Assembly: GCA_030038195.1 (NCBI GenBank)
Contig: JASHPJ010000004.1
Coordinates: 1-52,141 of the forward strand
Length of the DNA stretch: 52,141 nucleotides
Source: Acidobacteriaceae bacterium
GTDB lineage: Bacteria; Acidobacteriota; Terriglobia; Terriglobales; Acidobacteriaceae
Reading direction: 5' to 3'
Part shown: one piece after another, positions 7,535 to 17,075 of the stretch
Numbering within the stretch: the stretch's first letter is position 1
Layout: every line of letters starts with the position of its first letter
Notes under the pieces: generated by a model
What the model was told of the DNA's origin: nothing
Database searches by the model: none
Seen by the model: the letters and a program-made list of their open reading frames with translations, nothing else
Translations under genes and position numbers: made by a program

Positions 7535-10500
7535 ATGACCAAAACCGCAAGACGACTCCTCTACATTTCTCTGCTTGTGCTGCTCACCACCCTCCCCTGT
7601 CGCGCGCAGTTCACCAGCAATGTGCAGGGAACGGTGCTCGATCCCAAGGGATCGGTGGTTCCGCAGGCGCAGGTGACTCTCATCAACACGCAGACAGGTG
7701 TGAGGCAGCGAACCGCAAGCAATGCCAACGGCCTGTATCGCTTTGACAGCGTTGCGCCCGGAGACTACACCGTCTCCACAACTGTTCCGGGCTTTACGCC
7801 GACCTCCGTGACATTTAACCTGACCACGGATCAGACACGCGACGTGCCGCTGAATCTGACCATCGAGAAGGCATCGTCGTCGATCACCGTCACCACCGAA
7901 GAGCCGCTGATCGACACATCAGACAGCCGCTTCGAGCAGACGCTTGATACCACTGCGCTGACGGATCTTCCTTTGGCGGGAAGGAATCCAACCAATGTGA
8001 TCATTCTTGCGCCTGGCGTTACAGGAACGGGAGGGCAAAACTCTCCCGGTTCGAGCACTTCGACAAACTTCGCCCCTGAGAACTGGGTGAATGCGAGCGC
8101 AAACGGCCAGGGAGCAACCGGCAATCAGTACATTGTGGACGGAATGGACGTGACCAGCACGATCCGGCCCGGCGTATTGAATCTGACGCCCAATGCGGAT
8201 GTAGTTCAGGAAGTCAGCGTTCAAACCAACACATATACTGTGGACTTCGGCCGCGCTGCTTCGATCCAGACGGTGATGACGACCAAATCGGGCGCTAAGC
8301 AATTCCACGGAATCGCCAGCGAATACTATCAGTACCAGGGTCTTGCTGCGCGTGGTGAATTCGGTGTTCCGCAACCTACGCCGGTGAATCCGTATCACGT
8401 CAACAACCTGTCGTTCGCATTGGGCGGTCCGGTCATTCCACACAAGGAGTTCTTTTTCTTTGTCGGCTATGAGCCCTATCGCTCATTGGCGTCAAACGGC
8501 ACCAGCTTGCAGGGATTCGAAGATCCGGCATTCGCAACGTTTGCCGAAGGCGTCGAACCGAACAGCCCTGAAGTGGAACTGATGCAGAAATATCCGGTGG
8601 CCAAGATGGTCAACGTCAAACTGGCTTCGACCGCCGGTTCATTATGGAGCAACACACTGCCTACACAAGCCCAGCAGCAGGCATGCGAATCCGGCACCGG
8701 GAATATTACTGCGTTCGACGGCATCACTGTGCCGTGCTCTCTGGCGGTCTTCGATACAGGAAACTTCAACAGCTCCAGCTATTACAATGCAAACCAATAC
8801 AACATCCGCATCGACAAATACTTCAAGAAAGACCGCACATACGGGCAGTTCTTCCGCGACACCATCAACAATGGCGGGCCCAATCCGCGTCCTGCATTTT
8901 CGGAAACGGACAAATTTTTCACCTTCTCCTTGCAGGGCAATGAAACACATACGTTCTCGTCCAACACATTGAATGAAGCGGTCTTCGGCTACAACCGCAT
9001 TGAAGGCATCCAACCGGCGACCGGGCTTTACACGGTTCCTATCGTCAGCGTCACGAATCTGGGCACGGGCTGGGGCGACGGGTTCGCCGACGGCGACTAC
9101 ATCCAGCACAGCTATCACTGGCGTGATGTGCTGACGCACATCGTTGGCCCGCACAGCTTCAAGGCGGGCTTCGAAGCGTGGCGCAGCAACGACATTGCAT
9201 TGTTCGCGGGATGCTATGACCAGCCGAGTTTCTCTTTCGACAACATGATCGACCTGATTGCGAACAACCCGTACAGCGAATCGGGAATCTCCTATAATCC
9301 CGTCACCGGAGCTTACGATCCGGCCAACTACGGCTACAAGGAGACAACGTTAGGGATCTTTGCGGAGGATAGTTGGAAGGTCAACCGCAAACTCACTGTG
9401 AACTACGGCATCCGCTATGACAATTTCGGCAATCCTTATGTTGCGCTGGCCGGAACCGTACTGGCCAACTTTCATCTGGCATCCGGATCGACATTTGCCG
9501 ATCAAGTGGCAAATGGCATCATGAAGCAACAATCGCATGTGTTTACCAACGATATGAACTGGGTCTTCAGTCCGCGCGCCGGCTTCGCCTATGATCCCTT
9601 TGGAAATGGCAAGTGGGTGCTTCGCGGTGGTTTCGGGCTGTTCCACAACGAATTCACGCTGGGCAATGCAGAGAATGGGTTGAAGGGCAATCCGCCGGGC
9701 TACATTGTGCCGACGTTTTACAACAACGGTTCCACCGCGGCCCCAATATTCGGCTACGGAACGCAAAACAAGGTTCCGTTCGGCTTCCCCGCACCAGCGT
9801 TTGTCGGCCAGCCTCTGGATGCAAAAGGCGGAATTGCCGGAGCGCAGAACGGTGTGGGCGGAACAGATCCGGCAATGAGTGCGCCGAACGCGCTGGATTG
9901 GTCAGTCGGCCTGGAACATCAACTCAAGCAAAACCTGGTTGCGAGCGTGGGCTACGAGGGATCGCATGGCTACAATCTGGTTTCTGCGGGTGGCAACACA
10001 GGCAATACCACATACGGCGTGGATGTGAACATCTTCCCCGGCGACCTGATCCAGCACCCGGCGTTTAATTCGGACGGCGTGTGGACGGGGAATGGAATTC
10101 AGACTCGGCTCAACACCAGCTTCGGGTCAATCAACTATGCCTGGAATGCCGCCTACTCAAATTACTATGCCTTGATCTTTGCGGTGAAAGGCAAGGTAGG
10201 AGCACACAGCTTCCTGACCGCTTCCTACACTCGATCGGCGGCGAAGGATGACTGGAACAACTATCCGGAAGGCTACGTTGGCGGCGGCGGAACGTCTTAC
10301 AACTTCAAACAGTTCTATAGCCCCTCGCCGTGGGATGCGCCCAACCGTTTCTCCATGGGCATCAGCTACGATATCCCCGGCTGGAATGCAGGCAACGGCT
10401 TGGTGCACCGGCTCACGAACGGCTTCAACTTGTCGGAAACGACGATCCTGCAGTCGGGCAATCCATTCTATGTATATTCCGGCAACCCGCTGAGCCTGAC

Positions 10501-10990
10501 TGATACTGCAGGCGTAACGGTAACCCAGTCCAGCTATCAGAGTGAGCTGGCAGCGGGACACTTCGCCTTTGCCGGCAACAGCGGCAATTACTCTGCGGAT
10601 GGCGACAATAACAACGTACCGGACGTAGTGAGTTACAAACAAAAAACCAACCGCAAGTCATACGAATATACCGGCGTGGTCGATTCGGGCATCATTACCC
10701 ACTCTCAGTTCGCTCAGCCGGCCTTCAGCGCGAACGGTACAGAGGGCAATGAAAAGATCGATCAGTTCCGCAACCCCGGTTACGCAGACACGGACTTCAC
10801 CGTGAAGAAGACTACCGCACTGGCCGAGCGCATGAACCTGGAGTTGCGCCTGGATGTATTCAACCTGTTTAACCGGGTCAATCTGAACGGAGTGGACAAT
10901 AACTACAACGATACAAGCGCATCCTTTGGGACCACCAGCGGCACATCGTTCCCGCGCTATCTACAGTTGGCGGCGAGGATTACCTTCTAA
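7535..10990 (+). CDS. TonB-dependent receptor, Oar-like, module A
   Basis: An outer-membrane receptor of 1,151 residues. Start ATG at 7535 is preceded by GAGAGG and begins a clean signal peptide ending 'LPCRAQ'; the in-frame extension to 7430 is not supported. Residues about 27-115 form a carboxypeptidase-regulatory-like beta-sandwich ('VQGTVLDPKGSVVPQAQVTL'). A plug-like region follows (about 115-260, 'LPLAGRNPTNVIILAPGV', 'YIVDGMDVTS'), then a long beta-barrel whose last residues 'LAARITF' end in Phe, the usual outer-membrane C-terminal signature. Such receptors import large ligands using TonB energy; the ligand is unknown but probably a glycan fragment. It diverges from the binding-protein/kinase operon, which likely controls it, and is followed by a strong hairpin terminator. 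No SusD-like lipoprotein is present. Confidence 0.93.
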   Translation: MTKTARRLLYISLLVLLTTLPCRAQFTSNVQGTVLDPKGSVVPQAQVTLINTQTGVRQRTASNANGLYRFDSVAPGDYTVSTTVPGFTPTSVTFNLTTDQTRDVPLNLTIEKASSSITVTTEEPLIDTSDSRFEQTLDTTALTDLPLAGRNPTNVIILAPGVTGTGGQNSPGSSTSTNFAPENWVNASANGQGATGNQYIVDGMDVTSTIRPGVLNLTPNADVVQEVSVQTNTYTVDFGRAASIQTVMTTKSGAKQFHGIASEYYQYQGLAARGEFGVPQPTPVNPYHVNNLSFALGGPVIPHKEFFFFVGYEPYRSLASNGTSLQGFEDPAFATFAEGVEPNSPEVELMQKYPVAKMVNVKLASTAGSLWSNTLPTQAQQQACESGTGNITAFDGITVPCSLAVFDTGNFNSSSYYNANQYNIRIDKYFKKDRTYGQFFRDTINNGGPNPRPAFSETDKFFTFSLQGNETHTFSSNTLNEAVFGYNRIEGIQPATGLYTVPIVSVTNLGTGWGDGFADGDYIQHSYHWRDVLTHIVGPHSFKAGFEAWRSNDIALFAGCYDQPSFSFDNMIDLIANNPYSESGISYNPVTGAYDPANYGYKETTLGIFAEDSWKVNRKLTVNYGIRYDNFGNPYVALAGTVLANFHLASGSTFADQVANGIMKQQSHVFTNDMNWVFSPRAGFAYDPFGNGKWVLRGGFGLFHNEFTLGNAENGLKGNPPGYIVPTFYNNGSTAAPIFGYGTQNKVPFGFPAPAFVGQPLDAKGGIAGAQNGVGGTDPAMSAPNALDWSVGLEHQLKQNLVASVGYEGSHGYNLVSAGGNTGNTTYGVDVNIFPGDLIQHPAFNSDGVWTGNGIQTRLNTSFGSINYAWNAAYSNYYALIFAVKGKVGAHSFLTASYTRSAAKDDWNNYPEGYVGGGGTSYNFKQFYSPSPWDAPNRFSMGISYDIPGWNAGNGLVHRLTNGFNLSETTILQSGNPFYVYSGNPLSLTDTAGVTVTQSSYQSELAAGHFAFAGNSGNYSADGDNNNVPDVVSYKQKTNRKSYEYTGVVDSGIITHSQFAQPAFSANGTEGNEKIDQFRNPGYADTDFTVKKTTALAERMNLELRLDVFNLFNRVNLNGVDNNYNDTSASFGTTSGTSFPRYLQLAARITF

Positions 10991-11016
10991 CGCGCTGCGT
11001 CACTCTGCAAAAATCG

Positions 11017-11050
11017 AAGGGACGGCGGGAAAATTTACCGCCGTCCCTTT
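11017..11050 (+). terminator. Rho-independent-type terminator after the module A receptor
   Basis: A perfect 12-bp stem (AAGGGACGGCGG paired with CCGCCGTCCCTT) encloses a 9-base loop and begins 27 bases after the receptor stop. The T tract is short. It should uncouple the receptor from the next gene, or allow partial read-through. Confidence 0.7.
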
Positions 11051-11073
11051 GCTACGTGATCGACAAATAAGAA

Positions 11074-13998
11074 ATGCGCCGCAAGGATTCTATGCGAATC
11101 TTCACTCGAATACTTTTCCTCTTCGCCATACAATTTGCTGTCTCTGCCTCTGTGGCATCTGCTCAGTTGCTTGAGCTTCATAATTCGCATCTGCGCGCAA
11201 AGTTTGGGCCGGCGGGATTGACGTCGGTGCTGAACACCGAATCGGGAGCCAGCATATCGATTACCGAGGATGCGTGGCGGCTCTCGATCGACAGCGCAGA
11301 CCTTCACAGCGAGCAGATGCAGCCGCGCGTCGAACAGGTGTCGAAGAGCAGCATCCTCTATCACTACAGCACTGCAGGCTACCGCATCGATGTGACGTAC
11401 AAATTGAGCCCGGAGTGGAACTTTGTCGGCAAGCAGATCATAATCCTCAGCGCACCGCGCGCGGACTATACCTTACACCGGATCACGCCATGGATTCTGA
11501 CTGCAGGAACCCGGATCGATTCCGATTTCACGCCGTCTGTCTATATTCCGCAGCTTGGCGCGGACATTCAGCAGAGCCGCAGGGATTTGCCGGAGAAAGA
11601 TTTCGGTGAGTTTCTGCGCCTGGCCGGTGGTAATGGCGCAATGCTCGCCGTTCAGAATCCTTACCTCGACGTAAAACGCGACGGGCAGTCCCTCACGATC
11701 AGCTATGCGCCCGATATGGAGTGGCGGCAGGCATGGGGAGGCTTTGAGAGCGATGCCGCCATGATAAGCGCGTATCGCCTCACCGGCCGCCGCCTGCCAC
11801 GCGAGATGGCGCTGGAATGGCATCTTCTCCATGAGCCGCTGCCTGCTGACGGCATGGACGAAGCGGAAATCGCGGCTTATACGCAATGCGTGCGCGCCTA
11901 TCTCATCGATCCATCTCCTGATCCAATCAGCGTGGAAGTGGGCTGGACGCTCAATGACTACCAGATCGATGTCGGCACGGAAGCGGGCCGCGCCGAGTAT
12001 AGGAAGATTATCGATACAGCCGCGGAGCTGGGCATCAAGACTCTGCTCTACGCACCGGAAAACTCCAGCCTGGCCGACCATGCAGACAGCGCCGATACCT
12101 GGGGATGGGAGTATGTGCTGTGGCTCGGACTGGGCGAAAAGATACGCAAGGGCGAGTGGGACCCGGCAAAAGATGCGATTCCCGCCAGCATCTCAACCAT
12201 GCTTGACTACGCGAAGCAAAAGCATGTCGGCCTGCTTGCGTATGTCTATCCCTCCATCCCGTTCGCCGGGAATCCCGCATGGATTGTACGGGGCGGTCAC
12301 ACGGTCTCGGGCGCTCCGTTTGGCGACGCGCAGCACTTCTATGCCACCCTTGCCTCACGCACGTTTCAGGATTACCTGATTCGCAACCTGATCGAGTTCC
12401 GGAAGCGCACGGGCATTGCCGGCTACTCGTTCGACTATACATTCCTCAACTTTCCTGGCAGCAGCAGCTATGCGCAATGGCATGGATGGCGGAGGGTGAT
12501 CGAGGCGCTGCGCAGAGATGATCCGGCCATCGTGATTGACGGCCGGCAATCGTATCAGCTTTACGGGCCCTGGAGCTGGCTCGCGGGCAGCTATCCGCAT
12601 CCAACGGGCAACGACGAGCAGCCGGAAAGCTTCAAGCCGTTTCCCGATCTGCACTTCGATCGCGTCTCCGCCGACCGCGCGCGGTTTGTCAATTACTGGT
12701 ATCGCAACTACCAGTTTGCTCCGGAAGAGATCATCCCCGGCTACGCGACTCACCAGACCGAGCGCTCGCGAGAGGTAAACGGTCCCGATGGGCCGCGCGC
12801 AGAGATGATGTACACGCGTTACCGCCCGCGCGACTGGGATTATCTTGGCTTCAAGTATTCTTTTCTCTCGTCTATCGCTACGGGAGGATGGAACAACGTC
12901 GTCGACATGATTCCAGCGCGCGATCCGGAAGAAGCCGCGCATTTCTCCTCTGCGGACAAGGCGTGGATTCGCGGCTGGCTCGAGTGGACCATTCAGAACA
13001 AGGAATATCTGCGCCACACACGAACGATTATCGGTCAGCCCGCGCTGGGCCGCGTGGATGGCGTCGCGGCGATGAACGACGATCGCGGCTATATCTTCCT
13101 CTTCAATCCAAATTACCGGCAACTCGCCGCAAAGTTCTCATTGGATGACTCCCTTGGCCTGAAAGGCGGCGATAGATTTCTGCTCAAGGAGCTTTATCCG
13201 CAAGCCGGCCTGCTCATTGGCAAGCCGCACACCGGCCTTTGGCAGCGCGGAGATGCAGTCAGCCTCAGCCTCGACGGAACAAGCGCAACTGTTCTCGAAC
13301 TGGCGCCGGCCGGCAAAATCGATCGGCCGATCCTGCTGAATGCCGCTGCCGGCGGCCTGCATTCCCCTCTCGTTACCGATCGCAGCGGGAACACGCTGTC
13401 TCTTCTGCATGTGGCCGGAGAGCCTGGGACTACGCGGGAGATTGGTGTCCTGCTTCCAGCACCAGCCACGATTCGTGCTGTCTGGGTGAATGGCACCGCG
13501 CATACATTCACGCAACGAGGCAACTACATTGAAGTGCATGTGCGGTTTGCGGGGGAGCGCTTCGCCCAGGCGCAGCAGATCTCCCTTGAGCCCGATGCTG
13601 ACGGCGCTTTGCAGGGAAGCTTTGCAGTTCCGCAGCGCATCTTCGATCAGCTCGCGGCGCGTAAGAAACAGTGGCCGATTCCATGGACGAAGGACGATTA
13701 CGAAACGATGTGGCTCGCGCCGGAGCGCCTCCTGCTTTTCGTCCAGATAGCCGGCGGAAAAGGCGCTAGCGAGGCAATCGCAAGGCTCGACGGCCAACCG
13801 CTCGCACTCACGCCGGCCTACACCTCAGTCCGTTCCGTCGCCCGCTGCTTCGTCGGCTACTATGCCGATCTTTCCGCAATCACGCCGGACACACGGCATG
13901 CAATTGAGCTGCGCGTGCTGGGGTTGGCTCCGGGACAACTGCAAGGCGTATTCTTTGACAATGTGCTGCCGCAATTCACAGAGTCGATTGCGCGCTGA
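11074..13998 (+). CDS. Secreted putative clan GH-D-like glycoside hydrolase, uncharacterised
   Basis: A 974-residue protein with a Sec signal peptide ending 'SVASAQ'. An N-terminal beta-rich part (about 30-270) is followed by a probable TIM-barrel (about 280-620). The barrel has acidic residues at strand ends: Asp454 in 'GYSFDYTF' and Asp489 in 'IVIDGRQSY', positioned as in alpha-galactosidase-type (GH27/GH36) enzymes. A beta-sandwich C-terminus completes it ('GYIFLFNPNYRQ', 'ATVLELAPAG'). The family could not be named with certainty and the catalytic role is inferred. An alternative ATG at 11092 has AAGGA close upstream and would give a shorter signal peptide. The gene lies downstream of the receptor beyond a terminator and is followed after 12 bases by the TPR gene, so these two are probably co-transcribed. 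Confidence 0.6.
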   Translation: MRRKDSMRIFTRILFLFAIQFAVSASVASAQLLELHNSHLRAKFGPAGLTSVLNTESGASISITEDAWRLSIDSADLHSEQMQPRVEQVSKSSILYHYSTAGYRIDVTYKLSPEWNFVGKQIIILSAPRADYTLHRITPWILTAGTRIDSDFTPSVYIPQLGADIQQSRRDLPEKDFGEFLRLAGGNGAMLAVQNPYLDVKRDGQSLTISYAPDMEWRQAWGGFESDAAMISAYRLTGRRLPREMALEWHLLHEPLPADGMDEAEIAAYTQCVRAYLIDPSPDPISVEVGWTLNDYQIDVGTEAGRAEYRKIIDTAAELGIKTLLYAPENSSLADHADSADTWGWEYVLWLGLGEKIRKGEWDPAKDAIPASISTMLDYAKQKHVGLLAYVYPSIPFAGNPAWIVRGGHTVSGAPFGDAQHFYATLASRTFQDYLIRNLIEFRKRTGIAGYSFDYTFLNFPGSSSYAQWHGWRRVIEALRRDDPAIVIDGRQSYQLYGPWSWLAGSYPHPTGNDEQPESFKPFPDLHFDRVSADRARFVNYWYRNYQFAPEEIIPGYATHQTERSREVNGPDGPRAEMMYTRYRPRDWDYLGFKYSFLSSIATGGWNNVVDMIPARDPEEAAHFSSADKAWIRGWLEWTIQNKEYLRHTRTIIGQPALGRVDGVAAMNDDRGYIFLFNPNYRQLAAKFSLDDSLGLKGGDRFLLKELYPQAGLLIGKPHTGLWQRGDAVSLSLDGTSATVLELAPAGKIDRPILLNAAAGGLHSPLVTDRSGNTLSLLHVAGEPGTTREIGVLLPAPATIRAVWVNGTAHTFTQRGNYIEVHVRFAGERFAQAQQISLEPDADGALQGSFAVPQRIFDQLAARKKQWPIPWTKDDYETMWLAPERLLLFVQIAGGKGASEAIARLDGQPLALTPAYTSVRSVARCFVGYYADLSAITPDTRHAIELRVLGLAPGQLQGVFFDNVLPQFTESIAR

Positions 13999-14010
13999 AA
14001 GCGCGGCATA

Positions 14011-15573
14011 ATGGCGACAGATTGCCGTATATCGAGAATGAACAGACTGTCCAGTTCGTCACCGGCGCAGCACGCAAAGACGTGGAATGGCTCGCGCTTC
14101 CTCTTGCTTTGTTGTCTTCTGGTGCTGGCATGGCAAGGACATGCGCAAAACGATCCCAGACAAAACCCGGTCAGAGCGATTTCCGATGCGCTGCGCAGCC
14201 ACGACTTTACGCAAGCATTGCGTCTTTGCCAAGCCGCGCTGGCACAATATCCTGGCGATTACCGCATCTGGACCCTGCGCGGCATGGCTACGGCCGGGAC
14301 CGGTGATCTGCCGAAGGCATTGCTCGACTACCAGCACGCGCTCGGGCTGTCGCCGGCTTATCTGCCCGCGCTTGAAGGCGCCGCGCAGACCGAGTTTCAG
14401 CTCCACAAAGAAGGCGCAGAGCCATTGCTTGAGAAGATACTGGCGCAGCGTCCTGACGATCCAGCCACGCACGCGCTCCTTGCAATCCTGGAATACCGCA
14501 GGAAGGATTGCGCCGATGCGATCGGCCATTTTGCAAAAGCGTCGGCCGTCATCGCCAATCAACCGGCGGCCTTAAACGATTACGGCTCATGTCTCGCCGC
14601 GCTGAATCGCGACGACGAAGCGGTCACCATCTTTGCCGATGCTCTTGCGCTCGATCCCGCAAGACCGGAGGCGCGCTACAATCTTGCGCTGGCGCAGTGG
14701 GATGCGCATCGCGCAGACGACGCGCTGAAGACGCTCGCGCCACTGACCGATGCGACGCCCGTAAATGAAGATGCGCTATCGCTGGCAGCCGACATCGACG
14801 AATCGAGGAACGATACCGTGGGCGCAGTGGCACTGCTGCGCAAGGCCCTCGTCGCCAATCCGAAAGACATTGCCATCTATCTGCAGTTTGCCGCCCTGTC
14901 GTTCGATCACGCCTCGCCGCAGGTAGGCATCGATATGTTGAACTTCGGGCTTGCGCAGTTGCCCAACGAGCCTCGGCTCTATCTTGTGCGTGGCATCCTG
15001 CTGACCCAGTTGGGCGAATTTGCGCGCGCCGCAGATGATTTTGAAACTGCGAGCCGCCTGGATCCCGCGCTCCAGTTCCTTGGCGTGGCAGAGGGCCTGG
15101 TGAATTCGCAGCGGCACAACACCACGGAAGCGCTGGCCAGGTTTCGCGCGGCCGTCAAGGCGCATCCAAACGAAGCGTATGCTCACTATCTCCTTGCTGA
15201 AGCGCTGCTCGAAGAAGGCAAGCAGCAAGGCAGCGCAGAGTATCAAGAAGAGTTACACGAGGCAACACGCGCGGTGGAGCTTGATCCAAAACTGGCGGCG
15301 GCGCACGATCTGCTGGCCACGATATACATTGAAAACGGCGACGTGGAGCAGGCCACCCGGCACAGCCGCGCTGCACTTGCCACCGATCCCAACGATCAGC
15401 AGGCGATCTATCACCTTGTGGTTGCGCTGCGCGGGACCAGCCAGAAGGATGAAATTCCCGCGCTGCTTAAACGGCTGATCGAGTCGCGCAGCAAGAGCAA
15501 GAGCGAAGAACAGGCCACGAAGCAGTATCGGCTTTACGAGGAGCAGCCGGCAGGCAATCCGCCGGCGCAATAG
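14011..15573 (+). CDS. Secreted or periplasmic TPR-repeat protein
   Basis: A 520-residue protein with an N-terminal hydrophobic segment ending 'LAWQGHAQ', about residues 29-46, and then tandem tetratricopeptide repeats throughout. Examples include 'RIWTLRGMATAGTGDLPKAL', 'EARYNLALAQWDAHRADDAL' and 'RLYLVRGILLTQLGEFARAA', each with the small-residue spacing of TPR helices. TPR proteins mediate protein-protein contacts; the partner is unknown. It starts 12 bases after the upstream hydrolase and probably shares its transcript. The start is uncertain: ATG at 14011 and ATG at 14038 are both open, and neither has a good Shine-Dalgarno sequence; the later one gives a more usual signal-peptide length. 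It converges on the phosphodiesterase gene. Confidence 0.82.
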   Translation: MATDCRISRMNRLSSSSPAQHAKTWNGSRFLLLCCLLVLAWQGHAQNDPRQNPVRAISDALRSHDFTQALRLCQAALAQYPGDYRIWTLRGMATAGTGDLPKALLDYQHALGLSPAYLPALEGAAQTEFQLHKEGAEPLLEKILAQRPDDPATHALLAILEYRRKDCADAIGHFAKASAVIANQPAALNDYGSCLAALNRDDEAVTIFADALALDPARPEARYNLALAQWDAHRADDALKTLAPLTDATPVNEDALSLAADIDESRNDTVGAVALLRKALVANPKDIAIYLQFAALSFDHASPQVGIDMLNFGLAQLPNEPRLYLVRGILLTQLGEFARAADDFETASRLDPALQFLGVAEGLVNSQRHNTTEALARFRAAVKAHPNEAYAHYLLAEALLEEGKQQGSAEYQEELHEATRAVELDPKLAAAHDLLATIYIENGDVEQATRHSRAALATDPNDQQAIYHLVVALRGTSQKDEIPALLKRLIESRSKSKSEEQATKQYRLYEEQPAGNPPAQ

Positions 15574-15609
15574 AGATACAGACCCAGGCACACGGCAGAG
15601 TTTCCATTG

Positions 15610-17010
15610 CTACTGCAGAGCGCTCGTCAGAGGCTCCTCCTTCGCTGCAGGCAATGAGACGCCAAGGATTTTTGCGACCGTAGGAGCAACCTGCAAATTC
15701 GTGATGTCGCCAAGATCGATGCCGCGACGGATATGCGCACCTGAAATGATAAAAAGCGCTCCCATGTCCGGATCGGTGTTGAGATAGCCGTGTGTCCCGC
15801 GCGCAACGGGAAGGTCGCTGACAAGTGGACCCTGCGTACCGCCAACAAACGCGTATCCCTGCTCCGCAGCCAAATAAAGATCGGGTGCCTGGTCTGTCGA
15901 GCCAGACGCAGGAATGCCAAACTTTTGCGCTTCCTGGTTGGTATAGGCTCCTGCGACTCCAGGAACAGTGGCAAAATATTCCTTCAACTGTTGCGCGAGC
16001 AGCGTCTTCTTTGAAGCATCACGAATGAACAGCGACGCTTCGCCACCCTCGGCCAGGAACCACGTGTCGCCGTTGTATCGGCCATCTTTCATCTGCAGCA
16101 GTCCCTTCTCCACGAGAGCGACGTTGGGACGAATTGCGTGCGTTATCGTTCCAAAGCCGTGATCCGATGTAAGGATGAACGTAATACGATCAAGCAGCCC
16201 GGCGGAACGGGCCGCATCCACGACCCGGGCGATGCACCGATCAGCATACGCATAAGCCGCGTACGCTGCAGGAGTCAGCGGGCCGTACTCGTGCTGAAGA
16301 GTGTCTGTCTGCAGCAGGTGCATCAGCAGAAGATTGGGTGTATGCCTTGTCAGGATGTCAATTGCCGCGTCTGTCCAGATTTCATCGCGCCACGCCGGGC
16401 TGCTCTTTTGTCCGAAGGACGCAATTTCGTCCTTTGTGGCCACTTTATCCGCGATGAGATCCTGGGCAATCGGGCTATCGGGATCAGGCCGTTCGGCAAA
16501 CTCCCACTGCACATTTCTTGCGTTATAGATGGCAACCCAGTCAACCTGGCCAGTGGTCATGCCGGCTGCGGCTGCAGCATCGTAAAGGGTTTCCGCGTGC
16601 ACCAGCGTGTCTCTCGGCACCCAAGGTTTCACTTCGGGCGCTGACCCATCGTCTGGAAAAGTGATCAGGCCATTGACCATGACATGGTGCACGCTGGCAT
16701 TTACGCCAGTGATGAGCGCGGTATGATTCGGCCACGTAACGGTCGGATTGACCGGCTGCATCACGTCAGCATGGGCGCCGTTTGCTTCGAGCATGCGCAA
16801 CTCGGGCATGGGAAGACGCGGGTCATCGAGAGCGCGCGCCGGAAATCCATCGATGGTAATCATCACAACGATAGGCCCATTCGTCGCCGCGCTCCCATCA
16901 TCCTGGGCCGCGCATTCCGTTGTGAAAAGGGCGGCAGAGAGCAGGATAAGCGCTGCCTGGAACGCAAAGTTCTTCTGTATCGGCATGAAAAAGAAAGCTC
17001 CGTAGAGCAT
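15610..17010 (-). CDS. Secreted type I phosphodiesterase/nucleotide pyrophosphatase (alkaline phosphatase superfamily)
   Basis: A 466-residue protein with a Sec signal peptide ending 'TTECAAQ'. The alkaline phosphatase fold is recognisable from 'VVMITIDGFPA' (metal Asp), the nucleophile Thr region 'NPTVTWPNHTALITG', 'LLQTDTLQHEYGP' (metal Asp/His) and 'FILTSDHGFG' (Asp-His metal pair), plus a late 'ARGTHGY' His. PF01663 enzymes cleave phosphodiester or pyrophosphate bonds of nucleotides, phospholipids or related molecules; the substrate here is unknown. The ATG at 17010 has GGAG at good spacing; ATG at 16986 is an alternative. It lies 65 bases downstream of a TonB receptor on the same strand, so the pair may release and import a phosphate-bearing compound. 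Confidence 0.88.
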   Translation of the reverse strand: MLYGAFFFMPIQKNFAFQAALILLSAALFTTECAAQDDGSAATNGPIVVMITIDGFPARALDDPRLPMPELRMLEANGAHADVMQPVNPTVTWPNHTALITGVNASVHHVMVNGLITFPDDGSAPEVKPWVPRDTLVHAETLYDAAAAAGMTTGQVDWVAIYNARNVQWEFAERPDPDSPIAQDLIADKVATKDEIASFGQKSSPAWRDEIWTDAAIDILTRHTPNLLLMHLLQTDTLQHEYGPLTPAAYAAYAYADRCIARVVDAARSAGLLDRITFILTSDHGFGTITHAIRPNVALVEKGLLQMKDGRYNGDTWFLAEGGEASLFIRDASKKTLLAQQLKEYFATVPGVAGAYTNQEAQKFGIPASGSTDQAPDLYLAAEQGYAFVGGTQGPLVSDLPVARGTHGYLNTDPDMGALFIISGAHIRRGIDLGDITNLQVAPTVAKILGVSLPAAKEEPLTSALQ

Positions 17011-17041
17011 TTGAACTCCAACCCCAAAATGGACGAATGCA

Positions 17042-17063
17042 GGCCCCGCAGAACCGGGGCCCC
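17042..17063 (-). terminator. Possible hairpin terminator after the module B receptor
   Basis: A 7-bp GC stem (GGCCCCG/CGGGGCC) with a 6-base loop lies between the receptor and the phosphodiesterase gene. No T tract follows on the minus strand, so it may only attenuate or protect the transcript. Confidence 0.3.
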
Positions 17064-17075
17064 AATAACTCTTGT

